Assembly (NCBI GenBank): GCA_020435205.1
Contig: JAGQZY010000006.1
Location: 1-58,085 of the forward strand
Length of the DNA: 58,085 bases
Source: Bdellovibrionales bacterium
GTDB taxonomy: Bacteria > Bdellovibrionota > Bdellovibrionia > Bdellovibrionales > JAGQZY01
Direction of reading: 5' to 3'
This document shows positions 35,289 to 47,345 of the stretch, in pieces. A program made the translations under genes and the position numbers. The notes beneath the pieces were generated by a model. It made no database searches. It saw only the letters and a program-made list of their open reading frames with translations, and was not told the DNA's origin. Numbering within the stretch: position 1 is the first letter of the stretch; every line of letters starts with the position of its first letter.

Positions 35289-35663
35289 TTAGCTTTTTGG
35301 TCTCTTTGCACCGTATTTGGAACGACCGCGTAAACGGTTTTGCACCCCTTGAGTATCCAACACACCACGAACAATGTGATAACGACAACCTGGCAAGTCT
35401 TTTACACGACCGCCACGAATCAAAACCACACTATGCTCTTGAAGGTTGTGACCAATTCCAGGGATATAAGAGATCACCTCGTAACCATTGGAAAGACGAA
35501 CCTTAGCCACCTTACGAAGAGCCGAGTTCGGCTTTTTGGGAGTTGTTGTATAAACACGAGTACAAACTCCACGTCTTTGAGGACATTTCGTCAAAGCTGG
35601 CGAGCTGCTTCTCGCTTTCTTCATCTTGCGTTCACTGCGAATCAACTGGTTAATCGTTGGCAT
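35289..35663 (-). CDS. rpsL: 30S ribosomal protein S12
   Basis: S12 (124 residues) at the decoding centre. [20 protein letters not shown] keeps the lysine of the PKKPNSA loop, and [18 protein letters not shown] keeps the second key lysine, so the streptomycin-sensitive wild-type residues are present. GGGAG precedes the ATG. First gene of the str cluster, following rpoC. Confidence 0.98.
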   Translation of the reverse strand: MPTINQLIRSERKMKKARSSSPALTKCPQRRGVCTRVYTTTPKKPNSALRKVAKVRLSNGYEVISYIPGIGHNLQEHSVVLIRGGRVKDLPGCRYHIVRGVLDTQGVQNRLRGRSKYGAKRPKS

Positions 35664-35688
35664 TATTCTCCCAAATCATAGTTATAAG

Positions 35689-35723
35689 GCGGCAAAACTA
35701 TACAGAATCTGCCGCTCCGTCAA
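35689..35723 (-). promoter_or_regulatory. Candidate str (rpsL) promoter within an inverted repeat
   Basis: Minus strand: TTGACG (35718-35723), 15-base spacer, TATAGT (35697-35702), shorter than the usual 16-18. The inverted repeat GCGGCA...TGCCGC (35710-35715 with 35690-35695) encloses the -10 box. No other terminator is visible between rpoC and rpsL, so readthrough from rpoBC is also likely. Confidence 0.4.
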
Positions 35724-35735
35724 GTCATACTTCAA

Positions 35736-38700
35736 TTACACATGGGATGGGCGGCTGCCAGCTTCGCCAGCGGCTCCCATTCCCGGTAGGGCTGATAAAC
35801 CCTCTTCTTCGGACTCCTCAACCTCAATTCCCCACTTTTTATAGGTAGATAGGCCTGTTCCCGCAGGAATCAAGCGACCCATAATAATGTTTTCTTTGAG
35901 GCCAGTAAGGGTATCCGTTTTTGAGTGAACAGCCGCATTGGTGAGGACTTTTGTGGTCTCCTGGAAGGAGGCCGCAGAAATCCAACTGTCAGTACTCAGT
36001 GAAACCTTAGTGATTCCAAGGAGTAGCGACTCAAAAGTGGCTTCCTGGCCACCCTCTTTGCGAGCTCGTTCGTTCTCTTCTTCGAAGTGGTATTTCTCCA
36101 CTTGCTCACCAACAAGGAGACGAGTGTCGCCCACATCGGTTACGGTCACTTTTCTCAACATTTGGCGAACGATGGTCTCGATGTGCTTATCGTTGATGGT
36201 CACACCTTGAAGCCTGTAAACTTCTTGAATTTCATTCACTAAGTAAGCAGCAAGCTCTTTTTCACCAAGAACTTTAAGAACGTCGTGAGGATTGGTCGGA
36301 CCATCCATAAGAGCTTCACCAGCTTTCACAAATTCACCTTCACGAACCGCCACGTGCTTTCCTTTTGGAATAAGATATTCCATTTGCTCACCCACGTCAG
36401 GGGTTACAATCACACGTTGCTTTCCTTTTACGTCCTTACCAAAAGTCACATAACCATCAATTTCAGAGACAATGGCTGCTTCTTTTGGAGTTCGAGCTTC
36501 AAATAGCTCAGCCACCCGTGGAAGACCACCAGTAATATCTTTGGTTTTTGAAGTCTCTCTGTGAATCTTCGCCAGAATGTCACCCGAGTGCACGTCAGCA
36601 CCATCACTGACTAGAAGTTGTGCGCCCACAGGAATGACGTACCTGGCTGGGATGTCACGTCCTGGAAGCTTCTGCGATTCACCATTGGCATCATTAATAT
36701 AAACCGTCGGCTTCTTAGGATCCGTTCCCTTAGCTTCCGTAATCACCTTCGTTGCAAAACCTGTCACAGGGTCAATCTGTTCAATGACAGTTTGTCCTTC
36801 AATAACATCTTCAAACTTAGCAACACCAGATACGTCAGCTACGATTGGGTTTGAGTATGGATCCCACTCGGCAAGCTTCATACCTTTAGTGACTTTATCA
36901 CCATCTTTGGCATTCAAAATCGTACCATAAACAAGCTTGAAGTTTTCACGCTCACGGCCAGACTCATCAACAACAATCGCCGAGCCGTTACGGTTAAGAA
37001 CAACAAGCTTTCCTTGTTTGTTTTCAACAAATTGAACCCCATCAAGTTTTAGAGTTCCATCGTGACGGCAAGTGTGAACAGACTGTTCAACCGCACGAGA
37101 AGCTGTACCACCTAAGTGGAAAGTTCTCATGGTGAGCTGAGTTCCTGGTTCCCCAATGGACTGAGCTGCAATAATTCCTACAGCTTCACCAATGTTGACC
37201 ATATTACCGCGAGCTAAATCACGACCGTAACATGTAATACAAACACCACGTTGAGTTTTACAGGTGAGAACAGAACGAATAGACACTTTGTCCACTGCTG
37301 AGGAGTCAATTTCTTTAACGTGACGCTCTTTCACTTCTTCGCCCGCAGCGACAATCACACGGTCATCTTTAGGATCGATAACATCCTCACGAACAATGCG
37401 ACCAAGAACACGATCGCCAATAGGATGAACAACCTCGCCACCTTCAACGATAGGCTCAATCTCAATACCATCATTGGTGCCGCAGTCGATCTCAGTGACC
37501 ACTACATCCTGAGCCACATCCACCAAACGACGAGTCAAGTAACCTGAGTTCGCCGTCTTCAAAGCGGTATCGGCAAGACCCTTACGAGCACCGTGGGTAG
37601 AAATGAAGTACTGAAGAACGGAAAGACCTTCACGGAAGTTCGCGGTAATGGGCGTCTCAATAATTTCACCAGAAGGCTTGGCCATAAGGCCGCGCATTCC
37701 AGCCAGCTGTCTAAGCTGGGCCGCAGAACCACGAGCACCAGAATCCGCCATAATAAAAATAGAGTTGAAGGACGCATCGGTGACTTTTTCACCCTTAACT
37801 TCAAAGTCTTGGGTTTCAATTCCCGCCTGCATTTGCTTAGCAACTTTGTCACCAGTTTGCGCCCAAATATCCACAACCTTGTTATAGCGCTCACCATCGG
37901 TGATCAAACCTTCATCGTACTGGGCTTGAATCTCAGCGACCTGCTTTTCAGCATCGTTAAGAAGGTCATTTTTATTATCTGGGATCACCATGTCATCAAG
38001 ACAAATAGAAATCCCAGCTTTTGTTGAATGTTGAAAGCCCATGCCCATGATTCTGTCAGCCATGATAGCCGTCGCTTTGGCGCCAGCTAGACGGAAGCAG
38101 TTGTCAATGAGGTTTGCCAGTTCTTTTTTAGTCATCACACGGTTGACGTGAGTAAAAGGAACTTGTTTAGGGATCAAATCACTAAGGAGTGAACGCCCCA
38201 CTGAAGTCTCTTGCAACTTACCATGAATGCGAACCTTACAAGCGGCTTGCAGATCAATGGTCCCCGTTTCGTAAGCAAAAATCACTTCTGAAGTGCTACT
38301 GAAAACGCGGCCAGAACCTTTGGCACCAGGGCGAATACGGGTCATCCAATAAAGCCCAAGAACGATATCCTGAGTAGGATTGATGATGGGCTTACCACTG
38401 GCAGGACTCAAGATGTTGTTGGTCGACATCATCAACACGCGAGCTTCGACCTGCGCCTCTACAGACAGAGGAACGTGAACCGCCATTTGGTCACCATCAA
38501 AGTCGGCGTTAAAAGCTGTACAGACAAGAGGGTGAAGCTGAATTGCCTTTCCTTCGTGAAGGACAGGTTCGAAAGCTTGGATCCCCAAGCGGTGAAGAGT
38601 TGGAGCACGGTTCAAAAGAACGGGGTGCTCTTTCACCACGTCGGCAAGGATATCCCACACCTCAACAGTTTCAGATTCCACCATTCGCTTGGCTTGTTTG

Positions 38701-39881
38701 ATAGTTGACGTGAAGCCTTGCTCTTCAAGTTTGTTATAAATGAAAGGTTTAAAAAGCTCGAGGGCCATCTTTTTAGGAAGACCACACTGATGGAGCCTCA
38801 GAGTCGGCCCAACCACGATCACAGAACGGCCCGAATAATCCACACGCTTACCAAGAAGGTTTTGACGGAAACGACCTTGCTTACCTTTGAGCATGTCACT
38901 CAATGAACGAAGAGGACGTTTGTTGGGACCAGTAAACGTTTTACCGCGGCGACCATTATCAAGAAGGGCGTCAACGGCTTCTTGCAACATACGTTTTTCG
39001 TTACGAATAATAATGTCAGGGGCGTTAAGCTCCTGCAATCTTTTGAGACGATTGTTTCTATTGATCACACGACGATAAAGGTCGTTCAGATCAGAAGTGG
39101 CAAAACGGCCACCATCCAAAGGAACGAGAGGACGAAGATCTGGCGGAATCACGGGGAGAGCATCTAACATCATCCACTCAGGCTTGTTGATAGAACCTTG
39201 GAAGGCCTCAACGATCTTAAGACGCTTAGTCAGCTTCTTGATTTGAGCTTCAGACTTGGTTTCCTTGAGATCCATGCGCAGTTTACGCGAAAGGTATTCA
39301 GGATCCACTTTGCGAAGAATGTCGCGAATGGCCTCACCACCCATCGCCGCTTTGAAGTTTGGACCAAACTCATTAAGAGCATTTTGATAGGCCTCTTCCG
39401 TGAGCACAGCCCCCTCTTCGAGGTCAGTTTCCATAGGATCTGTCACGATATAGGCTTCACAATAAAGAACCTTCTCGACCTCTTTAAGAGTCAAATCGAT
39501 GAGGTTACCAATACGGCTAGGAAGGGAACGCAAGAACCAGATGTGAGCCACAGGAGAAGCCAACTCAATGTGCCCCATGCGCTCACGACGCACTTTGGAT
39601 TGGGTCACTTCCACACCACACTTCTCACAAACGACACCGCGATACTTCATTCGCTTGTACTTGCCACAAAGACATTCGTAATCCTTCACAGGACCAAAAA
39701 TCTTGGCACAGAACAAACCATCGCGCTCGGGCTTGAAAGTTCGATAGTTAATGGTCTCTGGCTTCTTCACTTCGCCATGGGACCAAGAACGAATCATCTC
39801 TGGCGACGCAATTGAAATGCGTACGGCATCAAATGACAATGGATCTTTTGGTTTATCAAAAAAGTTTAATAAGTCCTTCAA
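35736..39881 (-). CDS. rpoC: RNA polymerase beta-prime subunit
   Basis: Beta-prime (1381 residues) of the core RNA polymerase. N-terminal zinc ribbon with Cys70, Cys72, Cys85 and Cys88 (CLCGKYK, CEKCG), catalytic [12 protein letters not shown] near residues 460-470 holding the active-site magnesium, bridge-helix/trigger-loop region [20 protein letters not shown], and a second zinc site [13 protein letters not shown] near 875. TTG start with GGAG six bases upstream. Unsplit and of ordinary proteobacterial length. 33 bases after rpoB. Confidence 0.98.
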   Translation of the reverse strand: MKDLLNFFDKPKDPLSFDAVRISIASPEMIRSWSHGEVKKPETINYRTFKPERDGLFCAKIFGPVKDYECLCGKYKRMKYRGVVCEKCGVEVTQSKVRRERMGHIELASPVAHIWFLRSLPSRIGNLIDLTLKEVEKVLYCEAYIVTDPMETDLEEGAVLTEEAYQNALNEFGPNFKAAMGGEAIRDILRKVDPEYLSRKLRMDLKETKSEAQIKKLTKRLKIVEAFQGSINKPEWMMLDALPVIPPDLRPLVPLDGGRFATSDLNDLYRRVINRNNRLKRLQELNAPDIIIRNEKRMLQEAVDALLDNGRRGKTFTGPNKRPLRSLSDMLKGKQGRFRQNLLGKRVDYSGRSVIVVGPTLRLHQCGLPKKMALELFKPFIYNKLEEQGFTSTIKQAKRMVESETVEVWDILADVVKEHPVLLNRAPTLHRLGIQAFEPVLHEGKAIQLHPLVCTAFNADFDGDQMAVHVPLSVEAQVEARVLMMSTNNILSPASGKPIINPTQDIVLGLYWMTRIRPGAKGSGRVFSSTSEVIFAYETGTIDLQAACKVRIHGKLQETSVGRSLLSDLIPKQVPFTHVNRVMTKKELANLIDNCFRLAGAKATAIMADRIMGMGFQHSTKAGISICLDDMVIPDNKNDLLNDAEKQVAEIQAQYDEGLITDGERYNKVVDIWAQTGDKVAKQMQAGIETQDFEVKGEKVTDASFNSIFIMADSGARGSAAQLRQLAGMRGLMAKPSGEIIETPITANFREGLSVLQYFISTHGARKGLADTALKTANSGYLTRRLVDVAQDVVVTEIDCGTNDGIEIEPIVEGGEVVHPIGDRVLGRIVREDVIDPKDDRVIVAAGEEVKERHVKEIDSSAVDKVSIRSVLTCKTQRGVCITCYGRDLARGNMVNIGEAVGIIAAQSIGEPGTQLTMRTFHLGGTASRAVEQSVHTCRHDGTLKLDGVQFVENKQGKLVVLNRNGSAIVVDESGRERENFKLVYGTILNAKDGDKVTKGMKLAEWDPYSNPIVADVSGVAKFEDVIEGQTVIEQIDPVTGFATKVITEAKGTDPKKPTVYINDANGESQKLPGRDIPARYVIPVGAQLLVSDGADVHSGDILAKIHRETSKTKDITGGLPRVAELFEARTPKEAAIVSEIDGYVTFGKDVKGKQRVIVTPDVGEQMEYLIPKGKHVAVREGEFVKAGEALMDGPTNPHDVLKVLGEKELAAYLVNEIQEVYRLQGVTINDKHIETIVRQMLRKVTVTDVGDTRLLVGEQVEKYHFEEENERARKEGGQEATFESLLLGITKVSLSTDSWISAASFQETTKVLTNAAVHSKTDTLTGLKENIIMGRLIPAGTGLSTYKKWGIEVEESEEEGLSALPGMGAAGEAGSRPSHV

Positions 39882-39914
39882 GATGAACTCCTCATCAATA
39901 TTTAAAAATCAAAA

Positions 39915-42900
39915 TCACTGTTCAATAAAATCTTCTTCAACACCCACGATGTCCTCGTCGCTGTCAGATAATAAACCTGACTCAACAAGTTCAACGTTGA
40001 GACCTAAACTCTGCAGTTCTTTAACCAATACATTAAAGGATTCTGGTAAACCTGGCTCAAGGATGTTTTCACCTTTGACAATACTTTCATACATACGCGT
40101 TCTCCCTGCGACGTCATCCGACTTCACAGTGAGGAACTCTTGTAGAGAGTATGCTGCGCCATAAGCCTCAATGGCCCAGACCTCCATCTCTCCAAGTCTT
40201 TGGCCACCAAACTGGGCTTTACCACCAAGAGGCTGCTGAGAAACAAGAGAGTATGGTCCAATGGAGCGTGCGTGAATCTTCTCTTCCACCAAGTGGTGAA
40301 GCTTCAGCATGTACATGATCCCCACTGTCACAGGGTTTTCAAAAACTTCCCCGGTACGACCATCAAAGAGAATCATTTGTCCACTGGTCGGCATTTCTGC
40401 CTTTTCAAGAAGACCCTTCACTTCGCTCTCTTTGGCCCCATCAAAAACAGGAGAAGCCAAGTGAACTCCATGCTTAACGACTTTGATCATCTTTTTAAGA
40501 GAATCTTCGTCGGCAGAGTCGATCTTCTTTGAAATTTCCGTGTCATCAAAAGTTTGCTTGAGGGCGGTACGAGCACGCTCAGCTTGGAAGTTATTCAACT
40601 GCTCTTGCAACTGAACCCCCAAGTAGCGGGCAGCAAGACCCAAGTGAACCTCAAGAATCTGACCGATGTTCATACGAGAAGGTACGCCCAGAGGGTTAAG
40701 CACCATATCGACCGGTGTTCCATCAGCCAAATAAGGCATGCTTTCCACGGGAAGGATTTTTGAGACCACACCCTTGTTACCATGGCGGCCGGCAAACTTA
40801 TCACCCACCTGCAGTTTACGTTTAATAGCCACATAAACTTTCACCATTTTGATAACGCCAGGAGGAAGTTCATCACCCTTCTTCAGGCGATCCACTTTCT
40901 CGTCAAAAACGAGTTTAATGGCGTCAAGTTGATTGCGAGCCTTATCCACGACGCGAGACACTTGATACTCAAGCTCTTGCTCAAGAGGAATATATGAAAG
41001 AAGCTCAAAAGCAATACTTTCAAGATCCTCCAAGGCAATCACCTGCCCCTTTTCAAGAAGCTTTTCACTTCCATCTTCATTCAAAAGAGCACCGCTGGTT
41101 TTTTTACCAATCAAGATGTCCTTAAGTTCTTCGATGGCGTTGTTTTTAATAACGTTTTGTTCCACGTCGAAATCTTTTTGGATCTTCTTACGCTTTTCCT
41201 CGATGATGGACTGCAAGCGAACGTCGCGATCCACACCTTCACGGCTATAAACCTGAGCATCGATCACAGTACCGGTCACACCCGAAGGCACGCGAAGTGA
41301 GGTGTCTTTTACATCACCGGCTTTTTCACCGAAAATGGCGCGAAGAAGTTTCTCTTCAGGAGAAAGCTGAGTCTCGCCTTTGGGAGTCACCTTACCAACA
41401 AGAATGTTGCCAGGCTTCACTTCAGCACCAATGCGAATCACACCCGATTCATCGAGATCTTTAAGGGCTTCTTCACCAACATTGGCAATATCACGAGTGA
41501 TCTCTTCTTTGCCAAGTTTAGTGTCACGAGCAATACACTCGAACTCTTCAACGTGAATAGATGTGTAAACATCGTCACGAATCAAACGCTCTGAGATAAG
41601 AATAGAGTCCTCGAAGTTGTAACCCATCCAAGGAGTGAAGGCGACGAGAATATTTTGACCAAGAGCCAGCTCACCGTACTCTGTCGAAGGACCATCTGCA
41701 ATAATGTCACCCTTCTTCACACGATCATCCTTGGCCACGATGGGCTTTTGGTTGAAACAAGTATTTTGGTTGGTTCTTTGATATTTTGTTAAGTTGTAAA
41801 TGTCGACGTTAGCGCCAAGACCTCCGCCTTTGGCTAAACGACGAACCACGATACGAGAGGCATCCACTTGCTCAACAATCCCGTCGTTCATAGCTACAAC
41901 ACTGGTTCCAGAGTCGCGAGCCACAAGCTTTTCAACACCCGTCCCCACCAGTGGAGAGCGAGAGCGCAGACAAGGCACTGCCTGACGTTGCATGTTCGAT
42001 CCCATCAAGGCACGGTTGGCGTCATCGTGCTCAAGGAAAGGAATCAAAGAAGCTGCTATCGAAACCAACTGACTGGGTGACACATCCATAAGGGTCACTT
42101 TTTCAACCGGGTTGGTTTGATAGTCTCCGTTGCAACGGGTAGTGAGCTGCTCAGCATCGAGTGAAGCCGCGCCCTCACGAGTGGCCGGAGCAATGTGATG
42201 ATCCGTCTCTTCAAGAGCGGAAAGATAAGTCACATCCCCTTCAACCTCTTTGTTATTTACTTTCAAATAAGGGGTCTCAATAAAGCCATGGTTGTTGATG
42301 CGAGCATAGGTGGCTAGTGACGCAATCAAACCAATGTTTGGACCTTCTGGAGTTTCAATAGGACAGATACGTCCGTAGTGGGTGGGGTGAACGTCACGAA
42401 CTTCAAAGCCCGCACGATCACGAGTCAAACCGCCTGGTCCAAGAGCCGACAAACGACGTTTGTGAGTGATCTCAGAAAGTGGATTGGTTTGATCCATAAA
42501 CTGAGAGAGCTGAGAAGAGCCAAAGAATTCTTTGACCACAGCATTCACGGGTTTCGCGTTCACTAGATCATGAGGCATCATGGTTTCAACATCTTGCAGA
42601 CTCATTCTTTCACGAATGGCTCTTTCCATACGAACCAGACCGATGCGGTATTGGTTCTCAAGAAGTTCACCCACAGAGCGAACGCGACGGTTACCCAAGT
42701 GGTCGATATCGTCCACGTTACCCTTACCATTACGTAGGTTAACTAACGTGCGAACCACCTCAAGGATGTCTTTTTCAGTCAAAGTGCGGTGTTCAACCGG
42801 ACACTCATCAAAGGAAATGTTAAAACGGTGATTAATTTTTAATCGGCCCACTTCAGACAGATCATAAGTTTCAGCATCAAAGAAGAGGCGATGGAAAAAG

Positions 42901-44081
42901 TTAGTCGCAGCCTCAATGGTTGGTGGCTCACCAGGACGTAAGCGCTTGTAAATCTCAAGAAGCGCTTCTTCTTTGGTTTCAATTTTATCAATAAGGAGTG
43001 TGTTTCTGAGGTAAGGTCCTACAGCCAAACCATCAAAGAAAATCAAGTCTATGGACTTCAATTTCAAAGCGTCAATGGCATCAAGGACATCAGGAGTCAC
43101 TTCCGTGTTTACATCAGCAATAATTTCGCCTGTGGTCTCATTAATAATAGGACGGGCGACCACTTTACCCATAAGGTCTTCAGAGCTAAGAGTGAGCTCG
43201 GTTAAGCCAATTTCTTTTACCTTGCGAACAGCTGCGCGAGTGATTCGGCGACCCGCGCGAACAATCACGTCTCCTGTTTTAGGATCAAGAATATCAACGA
43301 TGGCTCTTTGGCCTGCCACTTTATCCACGTCAAATGGACGAAGGTACTCACCTTTTTTGCCCACCTTCACAGTGTCGATGTCGTGATAGTACTCAAGGAT
43401 CTGTTGATCGTCATAGCCAAGGGCTTTTAAGACGATGGTCGCAGGAAATTTACGGCGCCGATCGATACGCACATAAAGAAGGTCTTTCTGATCAAATTCA
43501 AAGTCGAGCCAAGAACCACGGTAAGGAATCACTCGAGCGGAGTAGAGGAACTTACCAGAAGTACTTCCTTTACCACCATCATGATCAAAGAACACACCTG
43601 GAGAGCGATGAAGCTGGGATACAACCACACGCTCCGTTCCATTCACAATGAAAGAACCGTTTTTGGTCATCAATGGGATTTCACCCAGGTAGACCTCTTG
43701 CTCTTTCACATCACGAATGCTGCGCGCTTCCGTTTCTTCGTCCACATCAAAAACAATCAAACGCAACGTCACCTTAACGGGGGCTGCGTAAGTCATGCCT
43801 CTTTGGCGACACTCCTCAACGTCATACTTAGGTGGTTCAAGCACATAGCTTACGAATTCCAAGCTCGACGTGTTGTTGAAGTCGCTGATTGGGAAAACGG
43901 AACGAAACACCCCGTTGAGCCCCGTGTCATCCCTGCGGTCAGCATCCATATCCTTCTGCAAGAAGCTTTCATAGGATTGCTTCTGCATCTCGATAAGATT
44001 GGGAATATCAATAGCGACATTGTTCTGAGAAAAAGATTTCCGTATGCGGACATTCGAAGCAGTAACCGGGCTGGTTGCCAT
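39915..44081 (-). CDS. rpoB: RNA polymerase beta subunit
   Basis: Beta (1388 residues). The rifampicin pocket reads [19 protein letters not shown] with [13 protein letters not shown], the sensitive wild-type form. Also present are [10 protein letters not shown], the catalytic-site loops [15 protein letters not shown] and the C-terminal [22 protein letters not shown] upstream of the ATG. Preceded by a hairpin after rplL that may adjust the ratio of polymerase to ribosomal protein. Confidence 0.98.
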   Translation of the reverse strand: MATSPVTASNVRIRKSFSQNNVAIDIPNLIEMQKQSYESFLQKDMDADRRDDTGLNGVFRSVFPISDFNNTSSLEFVSYVLEPPKYDVEECRQRGMTYAAPVKVTLRLIVFDVDEETEARSIRDVKEQEVYLGEIPLMTKNGSFIVNGTERVVVSQLHRSPGVFFDHDGGKGSTSGKFLYSARVIPYRGSWLDFEFDQKDLLYVRIDRRRKFPATIVLKALGYDDQQILEYYHDIDTVKVGKKGEYLRPFDVDKVAGQRAIVDILDPKTGDVIVRAGRRITRAAVRKVKEIGLTELTLSSEDLMGKVVARPIINETTGEIIADVNTEVTPDVLDAIDALKLKSIDLIFFDGLAVGPYLRNTLLIDKIETKEEALLEIYKRLRPGEPPTIEAATNFFHRLFFDAETYDLSEVGRLKINHRFNISFDECPVEHRTLTEKDILEVVRTLVNLRNGKGNVDDIDHLGNRRVRSVGELLENQYRIGLVRMERAIRERMSLQDVETMMPHDLVNAKPVNAVVKEFFGSSQLSQFMDQTNPLSEITHKRRLSALGPGGLTRDRAGFEVRDVHPTHYGRICPIETPEGPNIGLIASLATYARINNHGFIETPYLKVNNKEVEGDVTYLSALEETDHHIAPATREGAASLDAEQLTTRCNGDYQTNPVEKVTLMDVSPSQLVSIAASLIPFLEHDDANRALMGSNMQRQAVPCLRSRSPLVGTGVEKLVARDSGTSVVAMNDGIVEQVDASRIVVRRLAKGGGLGANVDIYNLTKYQRTNQNTCFNQKPIVAKDDRVKKGDIIADGPSTEYGELALGQNILVAFTPWMGYNFEDSILISERLIRDDVYTSIHVEEFECIARDTKLGKEEITRDIANVGEEALKDLDESGVIRIGAEVKPGNILVGKVTPKGETQLSPEEKLLRAIFGEKAGDVKDTSLRVPSGVTGTVIDAQVYSREGVDRDVRLQSIIEEKRKKIQKDFDVEQNVIKNNAIEELKDILIGKKTSGALLNEDGSEKLLEKGQVIALEDLESIAFELLSYIPLEQELEYQVSRVVDKARNQLDAIKLVFDEKVDRLKKGDELPPGVIKMVKVYVAIKRKLQVGDKFAGRHGNKGVVSKILPVESMPYLADGTPVDMVLNPLGVPSRMNIGQILEVHLGLAARYLGVQLQEQLNNFQAERARTALKQTFDDTEISKKIDSADEDSLKKMIKVVKHGVHLASPVFDGAKESEVKGLLEKAEMPTSGQMILFDGRTGEVFENPVTVGIMYMLKLHHLVEEKIHARSIGPYSLVSQQPLGGKAQFGGQRLGEMEVWAIEAYGAAYSLQEFLTVKSDDVAGRTRMYESIVKGENILEPGLPESFNVLVKELQSLGLNVELVESGLLSDSDEDIVGVEEDFIEQ

Positions 44082-44116
44082 TTCGTCTCCTTATTAAATA
44101 TTGATCACAAACACCC

Positions 44117-44142
44117 ATAGGGAAGGCACTGGCCTTCCCTAT
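44117..44142 (-). promoter_or_regulatory. Hairpin in the rplL-rpoB junction (attenuator or RNase III site)
   Basis: ATAGGGAAGG (44117-44126) is perfectly complementary to CCTTCCCTAT (44133-44142) with a six-base loop. On the minus strand it is followed by GGGUGUUUG, a poor U-run, so partial termination or RNA processing, both known at this junction in E. coli, are the likely roles. Confidence 0.6.
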
Positions 44143-44180
44143 TTCATTAAAAACACAAGACTTTAAGGTAAGTTGTATAC

Positions 44181-44561
44181 TTACTTAATTTCAACTTTTG
44201 CACCAGCTTTTTCTAGGGCTTCCTTAATTTTATCAGCTTCTTCTTTAGGAACGCCTTCTTTTACTGGCTTTGGAGCGCCTTCAACTAGATCCTTAGCCTC
44301 TTTAAGACCTAATCCAGTGATAGTACGAACCTCTTTAATCACGTTGATCTTTTTGTCGCCAGCGCTGGCCAAGATCACGTCAAATTCAGTCTTCTCTTCA
44401 GCGGCAGCACCACCACCAGCAGCGCCACCCACAGCCGCTACAGCCACAGGAGCAGCAGCAGAAACGCCCCACTTCTCTTCTAGTTCTTTAACAAGATCAG
44501 CAATTTCCATTACTGACATATTTGACAAGAAATCGATTACTTCTTCTTTATTTAAAGCCAT
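44181..44561 (-). CDS. rplL: 50S ribosomal protein L7/L12
   Basis: The stalk protein L12 (126 residues), recruiting translation GTPases. N-terminal dimer domain (1-31), Ala/Gly/Val hinge (about 35-55) and a C-terminal domain [20 protein letters not shown] with [23 protein letters not shown] before the ATG. Confidence 0.98.
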   Translation of the reverse strand: MALNKEEVIDFLSNMSVMEIADLVKELEEKWGVSAAAPVAVAAVGGAAGGGAAAEEKTEFDVILASAGDKKINVIKEVRTITGLGLKEAKDLVEGAPKPVKEGVPKEEADKIKEALEKAGAKVEIK

Positions 44562-44602
44562 TTTATTACTCCATTTTTTATAAATTAATTTTCAAATTTA
44601 AA

Positions 44603-45130
44603 TTATTCACTCTTTGTATCTTTGTAAGCATTCATCACATTCAGGAACCCACTTGGTACCGCATTCATGACGCGAACCATATTTGTTGCAGGTGCCAGCA
44701 TGACGCTAAGTAGCTGTGCGCGTAGCTCGTCTTTTCCGGGCAGAGTGGCAAGATATTTAATCTTAGCCGCATCTAGCTTCTTCCCTTCCATCACCCCAGT
44801 TTTCAGCTTGAGTTTTTCAACCTCTTTGCTGAATTCCGAAAGGGCTTTTGCTGAAGCGCTCGCGTCTTCATAGGCAAAAACCAGGGCATTGGTGCCAACA
44901 AACTCACCCTCAAGGGCCGCATCGGCCTCAGGGTGCTCTTTGAATGCCAAGCGAGCCAGAGTGTTTCTGACCACTTTCATCTCTGAGTTGACTCTACGGA
45001 GGTTCTTGCGCAGTTCAGTGACCTGCTCAACATCCATTCCGATAAAGTCCACAACAAAGGTGGCTTTGGCACGGGAAAGATTATCGGAAAGCTTACTAAT
45101 ACGCTCGGCTTTTTCAGCACGTGTAAGCAT
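44603..45130 (-). CDS. rplJ: 50S ribosomal protein L10
   Basis: L10 (175 residues) anchors the L12 dimers to the 23S GTPase centre. MLTRAEKAERISKLSDNLSR, VTELRKNLRRVNSEMKVVRN and LKTGVMEGKKLDAAKIK match. GAGGAGG lies nine bases before the ATG. Probably feedback-regulated through the leader at 45131-45243. Confidence 0.97.
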   Translation of the reverse strand: MLTRAEKAERISKLSDNLSRAKATFVVDFIGMDVEQVTELRKNLRRVNSEMKVVRNTLARLAFKEHPEADAALEGEFVGTNALVFAYEDASASAKALSEFSKEVEKLKLKTGVMEGKKLDAAKIKYLATLPGKDELRAQLLSVMLAPATNMVRVMNAVPSGFLNVMNAYKDTKSE

Positions 45131-45243
45131 CGCTTTTCCTCCTCTTTCTATGTAAGGGCGATCTTTAGAGTTCGACTCCGTATCTCAATAGGCGACAAGC
45201 ATTAAACCCCACATGGGTACCTATAGTCTTCGATCGCGGTTTT
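45131..45243 (-). promoter_or_regulatory. L10-type ribosomal protein leader
   Basis: The 113-base rplA-rplJ gap contains, on the minus strand, the conserved-looking element GAAGACTATAGGTACC (about 45217-45232), resembling the AGAC-N-GUAGGU element of L10 leaders. GCGATC (45232-45237) can pair with GATCGC (45158-45163) to close the structure. In known cases the L10-L12 complex binds here to repress rplJL translation. Confidence 0.75.
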
Positions 45244-45948
45244 CTATTTTAATTTTGCAGCAACGTTACTCACATCAATGGCAATCCCAGGACCCATTGT
45301 GCTTGAAACGCTCATTTGTCTTAAATATACGCCTTTGCTGGAAGACGGCTTTGCCTTTTGTAAGGCGTGAACCAAGCTCATGAAGTTCTCTTGGAGCTTC
45401 TCAGGCCCCATGGACTTCTTGCCAATCCCAGCATGTACAATTCCTGCTTTTTCAACGCGAAAGCTGCACTTTCCTTTTTTCTCGGCGGTGACAGCGTCAC
45501 CCACATTCATGGTGACCGTACCCACTTTAGGGTTAGGCATTAGACCGCGAGGGCCAAGAATTTTGGCCACTTTGGAAACCGTCGCCATCATATCAGGAGT
45601 GGCAATGGCTTTATCAAAGTCCATCCATCCACCTTTGATTTTTTCAACGAGATCATCCGCACCAACAAAGTCAGCTCCGGCATCGGTGGCTTCTTTTTCT
45701 TTAGGGCCTTTAGCAAAAACCAAAACACGAACGGTTTTACCAATCCCATTAGGAAGGGCCACAGAACCGCGCACCTGCTGGTCACTTTGCTTAGGGTCAA
45801 CACCCAAACGAATGGACACATCCACAGTTTCATCAAACTTCGCGGTGGAAGTTTGGTCTACCAACTGGAAGGCCTCTTCAACGGTGTACTTTTTTGTAGA
45901 GTCAATTTTTTCGTTATTTGCTTTCATTCGCTTTGCTAATTTACCCAT
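45244..45948 (-). CDS. rplA: 50S ribosomal protein L1
   Basis: L1 (234 residues), the mobile stalk for E-site tRNA release and, in E. coli, repressor of rpl[50 protein letters not shown] are diagnostic. The ATG at 45948 with GAGGA four bases upstream is preferred to the TTG five codons earlier that lies inside the rplK end. Confidence 0.97.
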   Translation of the reverse strand: MGKLAKRMKANNEKIDSTKKYTVEEAFQLVDQTSTAKFDETVDVSIRLGVDPKQSDQQVRGSVALPNGIGKTVRVLVFAKGPKEKEATDAGADFVGADDLVEKIKGGWMDFDKAIATPDMMATVSKVAKILGPRGLMPNPKVGTVTMNVGDAVTAEKKGKCSFRVEKAGIVHAGIGKKSMGPEKLQENFMSLVHALQKAKPSSSKGVYLRQMSVSSTMGPGIAIDVSNVAAKLK

Positions 45949-45955
45949 GATGTCC

Positions 45956-46381
45956 TCAGCCAATCACTTCTACGCCCATGCTTTTGCAAGTACCAACAAC
46001 TTGGTTCACTGCACTCTCAAGGGTGATACAGTTTAAATCTGGAAGTTTTGTTTCTGCGATTTTCTTCACGTCATCCATTTTGATTTTTGCCACTTTGTCT
46101 TTTTGAGGCATCTTGGATCCACTTTTCAACTTACAAGCTTCTTTAATCAAAACTGATGTTGGAGGCGTTTTTGTGATGAAAGTGAAGGAACGATCTTGAT
46201 AGACCGTGATCACGACCGGGATAATGGTGTTGCCCGCTTGTTGAGTTTTTGCATTGAATTGCTTGCAAAAATCCATAATGTTAACACCATGTTGACCGAG
46301 AGCCGGGCCAACAGGGGGCGCAGGATTCGCCTTACCGGCGGGAATTTGCAATTTAATCATACCAGTGACTTTCTTAGCCAT
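45956..46381 (-). CDS. rplK: 50S ribosomal protein L11
   Basis: L11 (141 residues) of the GTPase-associated centre and thiostrepton site. [39 protein letters not shown] and the end [24 protein letters not shown] precedes the ATG. The gene upstream is an FkbM-like methyltransferase instead of nusG, so rplK probably has its own promoter. Confidence 0.98.
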   Translation of the reverse strand: MAKKVTGMIKLQIPAGKANPAPPVGPALGQHGVNIMDFCKQFNAKTQQAGNTIIPVVITVYQDRSFTFITKTPPTSVLIKEACKLKSGSKMPQKDKVAKIKMDDVKKIAETKLPDLNCITLESAVNQVVGTCKSMGVEVIG

Positions 46382-46415
46382 TTGCGCGCTCCAATCCAGA
46401 ACAGTGAAATGACAC

Positions 46416-46444
46416 GATATAGTCGATTTTTAAAGGTCGAGCAA
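46416..46444 (-). promoter_or_regulatory. Possible promoter for rplKAJL-rpoBC
   Basis: Minus strand: TTGCTC (46439-46444), 17-base spacer, TATATC (46416-46421), 35 bases before the rplK ATG. Three and four matches to the sigma70 boxes respectively; plausible because nusG is separated from rplK by other genes. Confidence 0.4.
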
Positions 46445-46469
46445 GGGAAAATGGTGAAATCCCTAGGAC

Positions 46470-47273
46470 TTATTTACCTCGAAGGCCACTGAGCCAGCGG
46501 CGAATCAAGAAGCGAGGTCGGACATGCTCGTAACGGATAAAGTCGTCTCCCGCGTTTAATGGAACCGCATAGAGATTTTTGGCTTCCACGTCCTCAGATC
46601 GAACATAATAGACGTTCGCCCCATCAAAGTAGACTTGCTCGTAACCTTGTTCCATCAGAAGGTGCTGCCAGTGACCATCCACCCGCTCCGTCCCCTTGAC
46701 CTCTGCCGCTTCGATCACCACGAGGCGGGGTTTGTATTTTTTAAAGTTAAACCCCCGAAGGACAAGCTCTTCAGCACCTTCCACATCAATTTTTAAAAAA
46801 TCAATGTTTTCAACCTGATAACTTTCGCAAAGGTCGTTGAGAGAACGGCTCTTCATAGGCCGCTTTTCCAAAGTCAGTCCCCGGTAAACCTCATCCTGGC
46901 TGGGCTCACCAATAAAGGAAATTTTGGGATCTTCTTTAACAAAGAAGTAGTCCACCTCACCCTCGGCATCTGAAATTGCACAACAAAGATTTATATCTCG
47001 GGGACGATCCTGCTGCAAAAGCTTATGGTAGGCTTGATTAGGCTCCACATTAATCCCACGCCAACCCCGGTCGTAAAACATTTTGGTAACGGAATCCTTT
47101 TTTGGATGCGCCGCGCCAATATCAATATAAAAGCCGACTCCTTTTTTCGCAAAAAGGCGGTCAATCAGCACATCCTCAAAATTCTGGGCAAACGACACTT
47201 TCATGGAAAAATCAAAATAGGTGGCCGAGCCTTTCCAGGCAACCCATTTTTTCTCCAGTGACCAAGGCTTCAA
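46470..47273 (-). CDS. FkbM-family methyltransferase
   Basis: A 267-residue SAM-dependent methyltransferase of the FkbM type, which often O-methylates sugars in glycans or natural products. SAM motif FYIDIGAA at 48-55, INVEPNQ at 74-80, and FLKIDVEGAEELVLRGF around 159-175 are typical. TTG start with AAGGA seven bases upstream; a shorter protein from Met24 is possible but without a site. It is divergent from the glycosyltransferase at 47346 and lies between nusG and rplK, an unusual location. The acceptor is unknown. Confidence 0.88.
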   Translation of the reverse strand: MKPWSLEKKWVAWKGSATYFDFSMKVSFAQNFEDVLIDRLFAKKGVGFYIDIGAAHPKKDSVTKMFYDRGWRGINVEPNQAYHKLLQQDRPRDINLCCAISDAEGEVDYFFVKEDPKISFIGEPSQDEVYRGLTLEKRPMKSRSLNDLCESYQVENIDFLKIDVEGAEELVLRGFNFKKYKPRLVVIEAAEVKGTERVDGHWQHLLMEQGYEQVYFDGANVYYVRSEDVEAKNLYAVPLNAGDDFIRYEHVRPRFLIRRWLSGLRGK

Positions 47274-47345
47274 TGACTCTTCCTTTCTAATCCATTAAAA
47301 CTGAAAAGGCTTTACCCATTTGTTTTATTTAAAAAGGATTGGAAT

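Noticed and set aside
39198-39815. Plus-strand open frame of 205 codons
   Set aside because: Antisense to the conserved N-terminal third of rpoC; no initiation signal.
29009-44081. Antibiotic-resistance changes in rplV, rpsL and rpoB
   Set aside because: The S12 lysines and the rifampicin pocket of beta have wild-type sensitive residues, and the L22 loop shows no insertion or deletion that I can see.
45380-46036. Plus-strand open frame of 218 codons
   Set aside because: Antisense to rplA and rplK, with a Ser/Thr-rich translation typical of a reverse-frame shadow.
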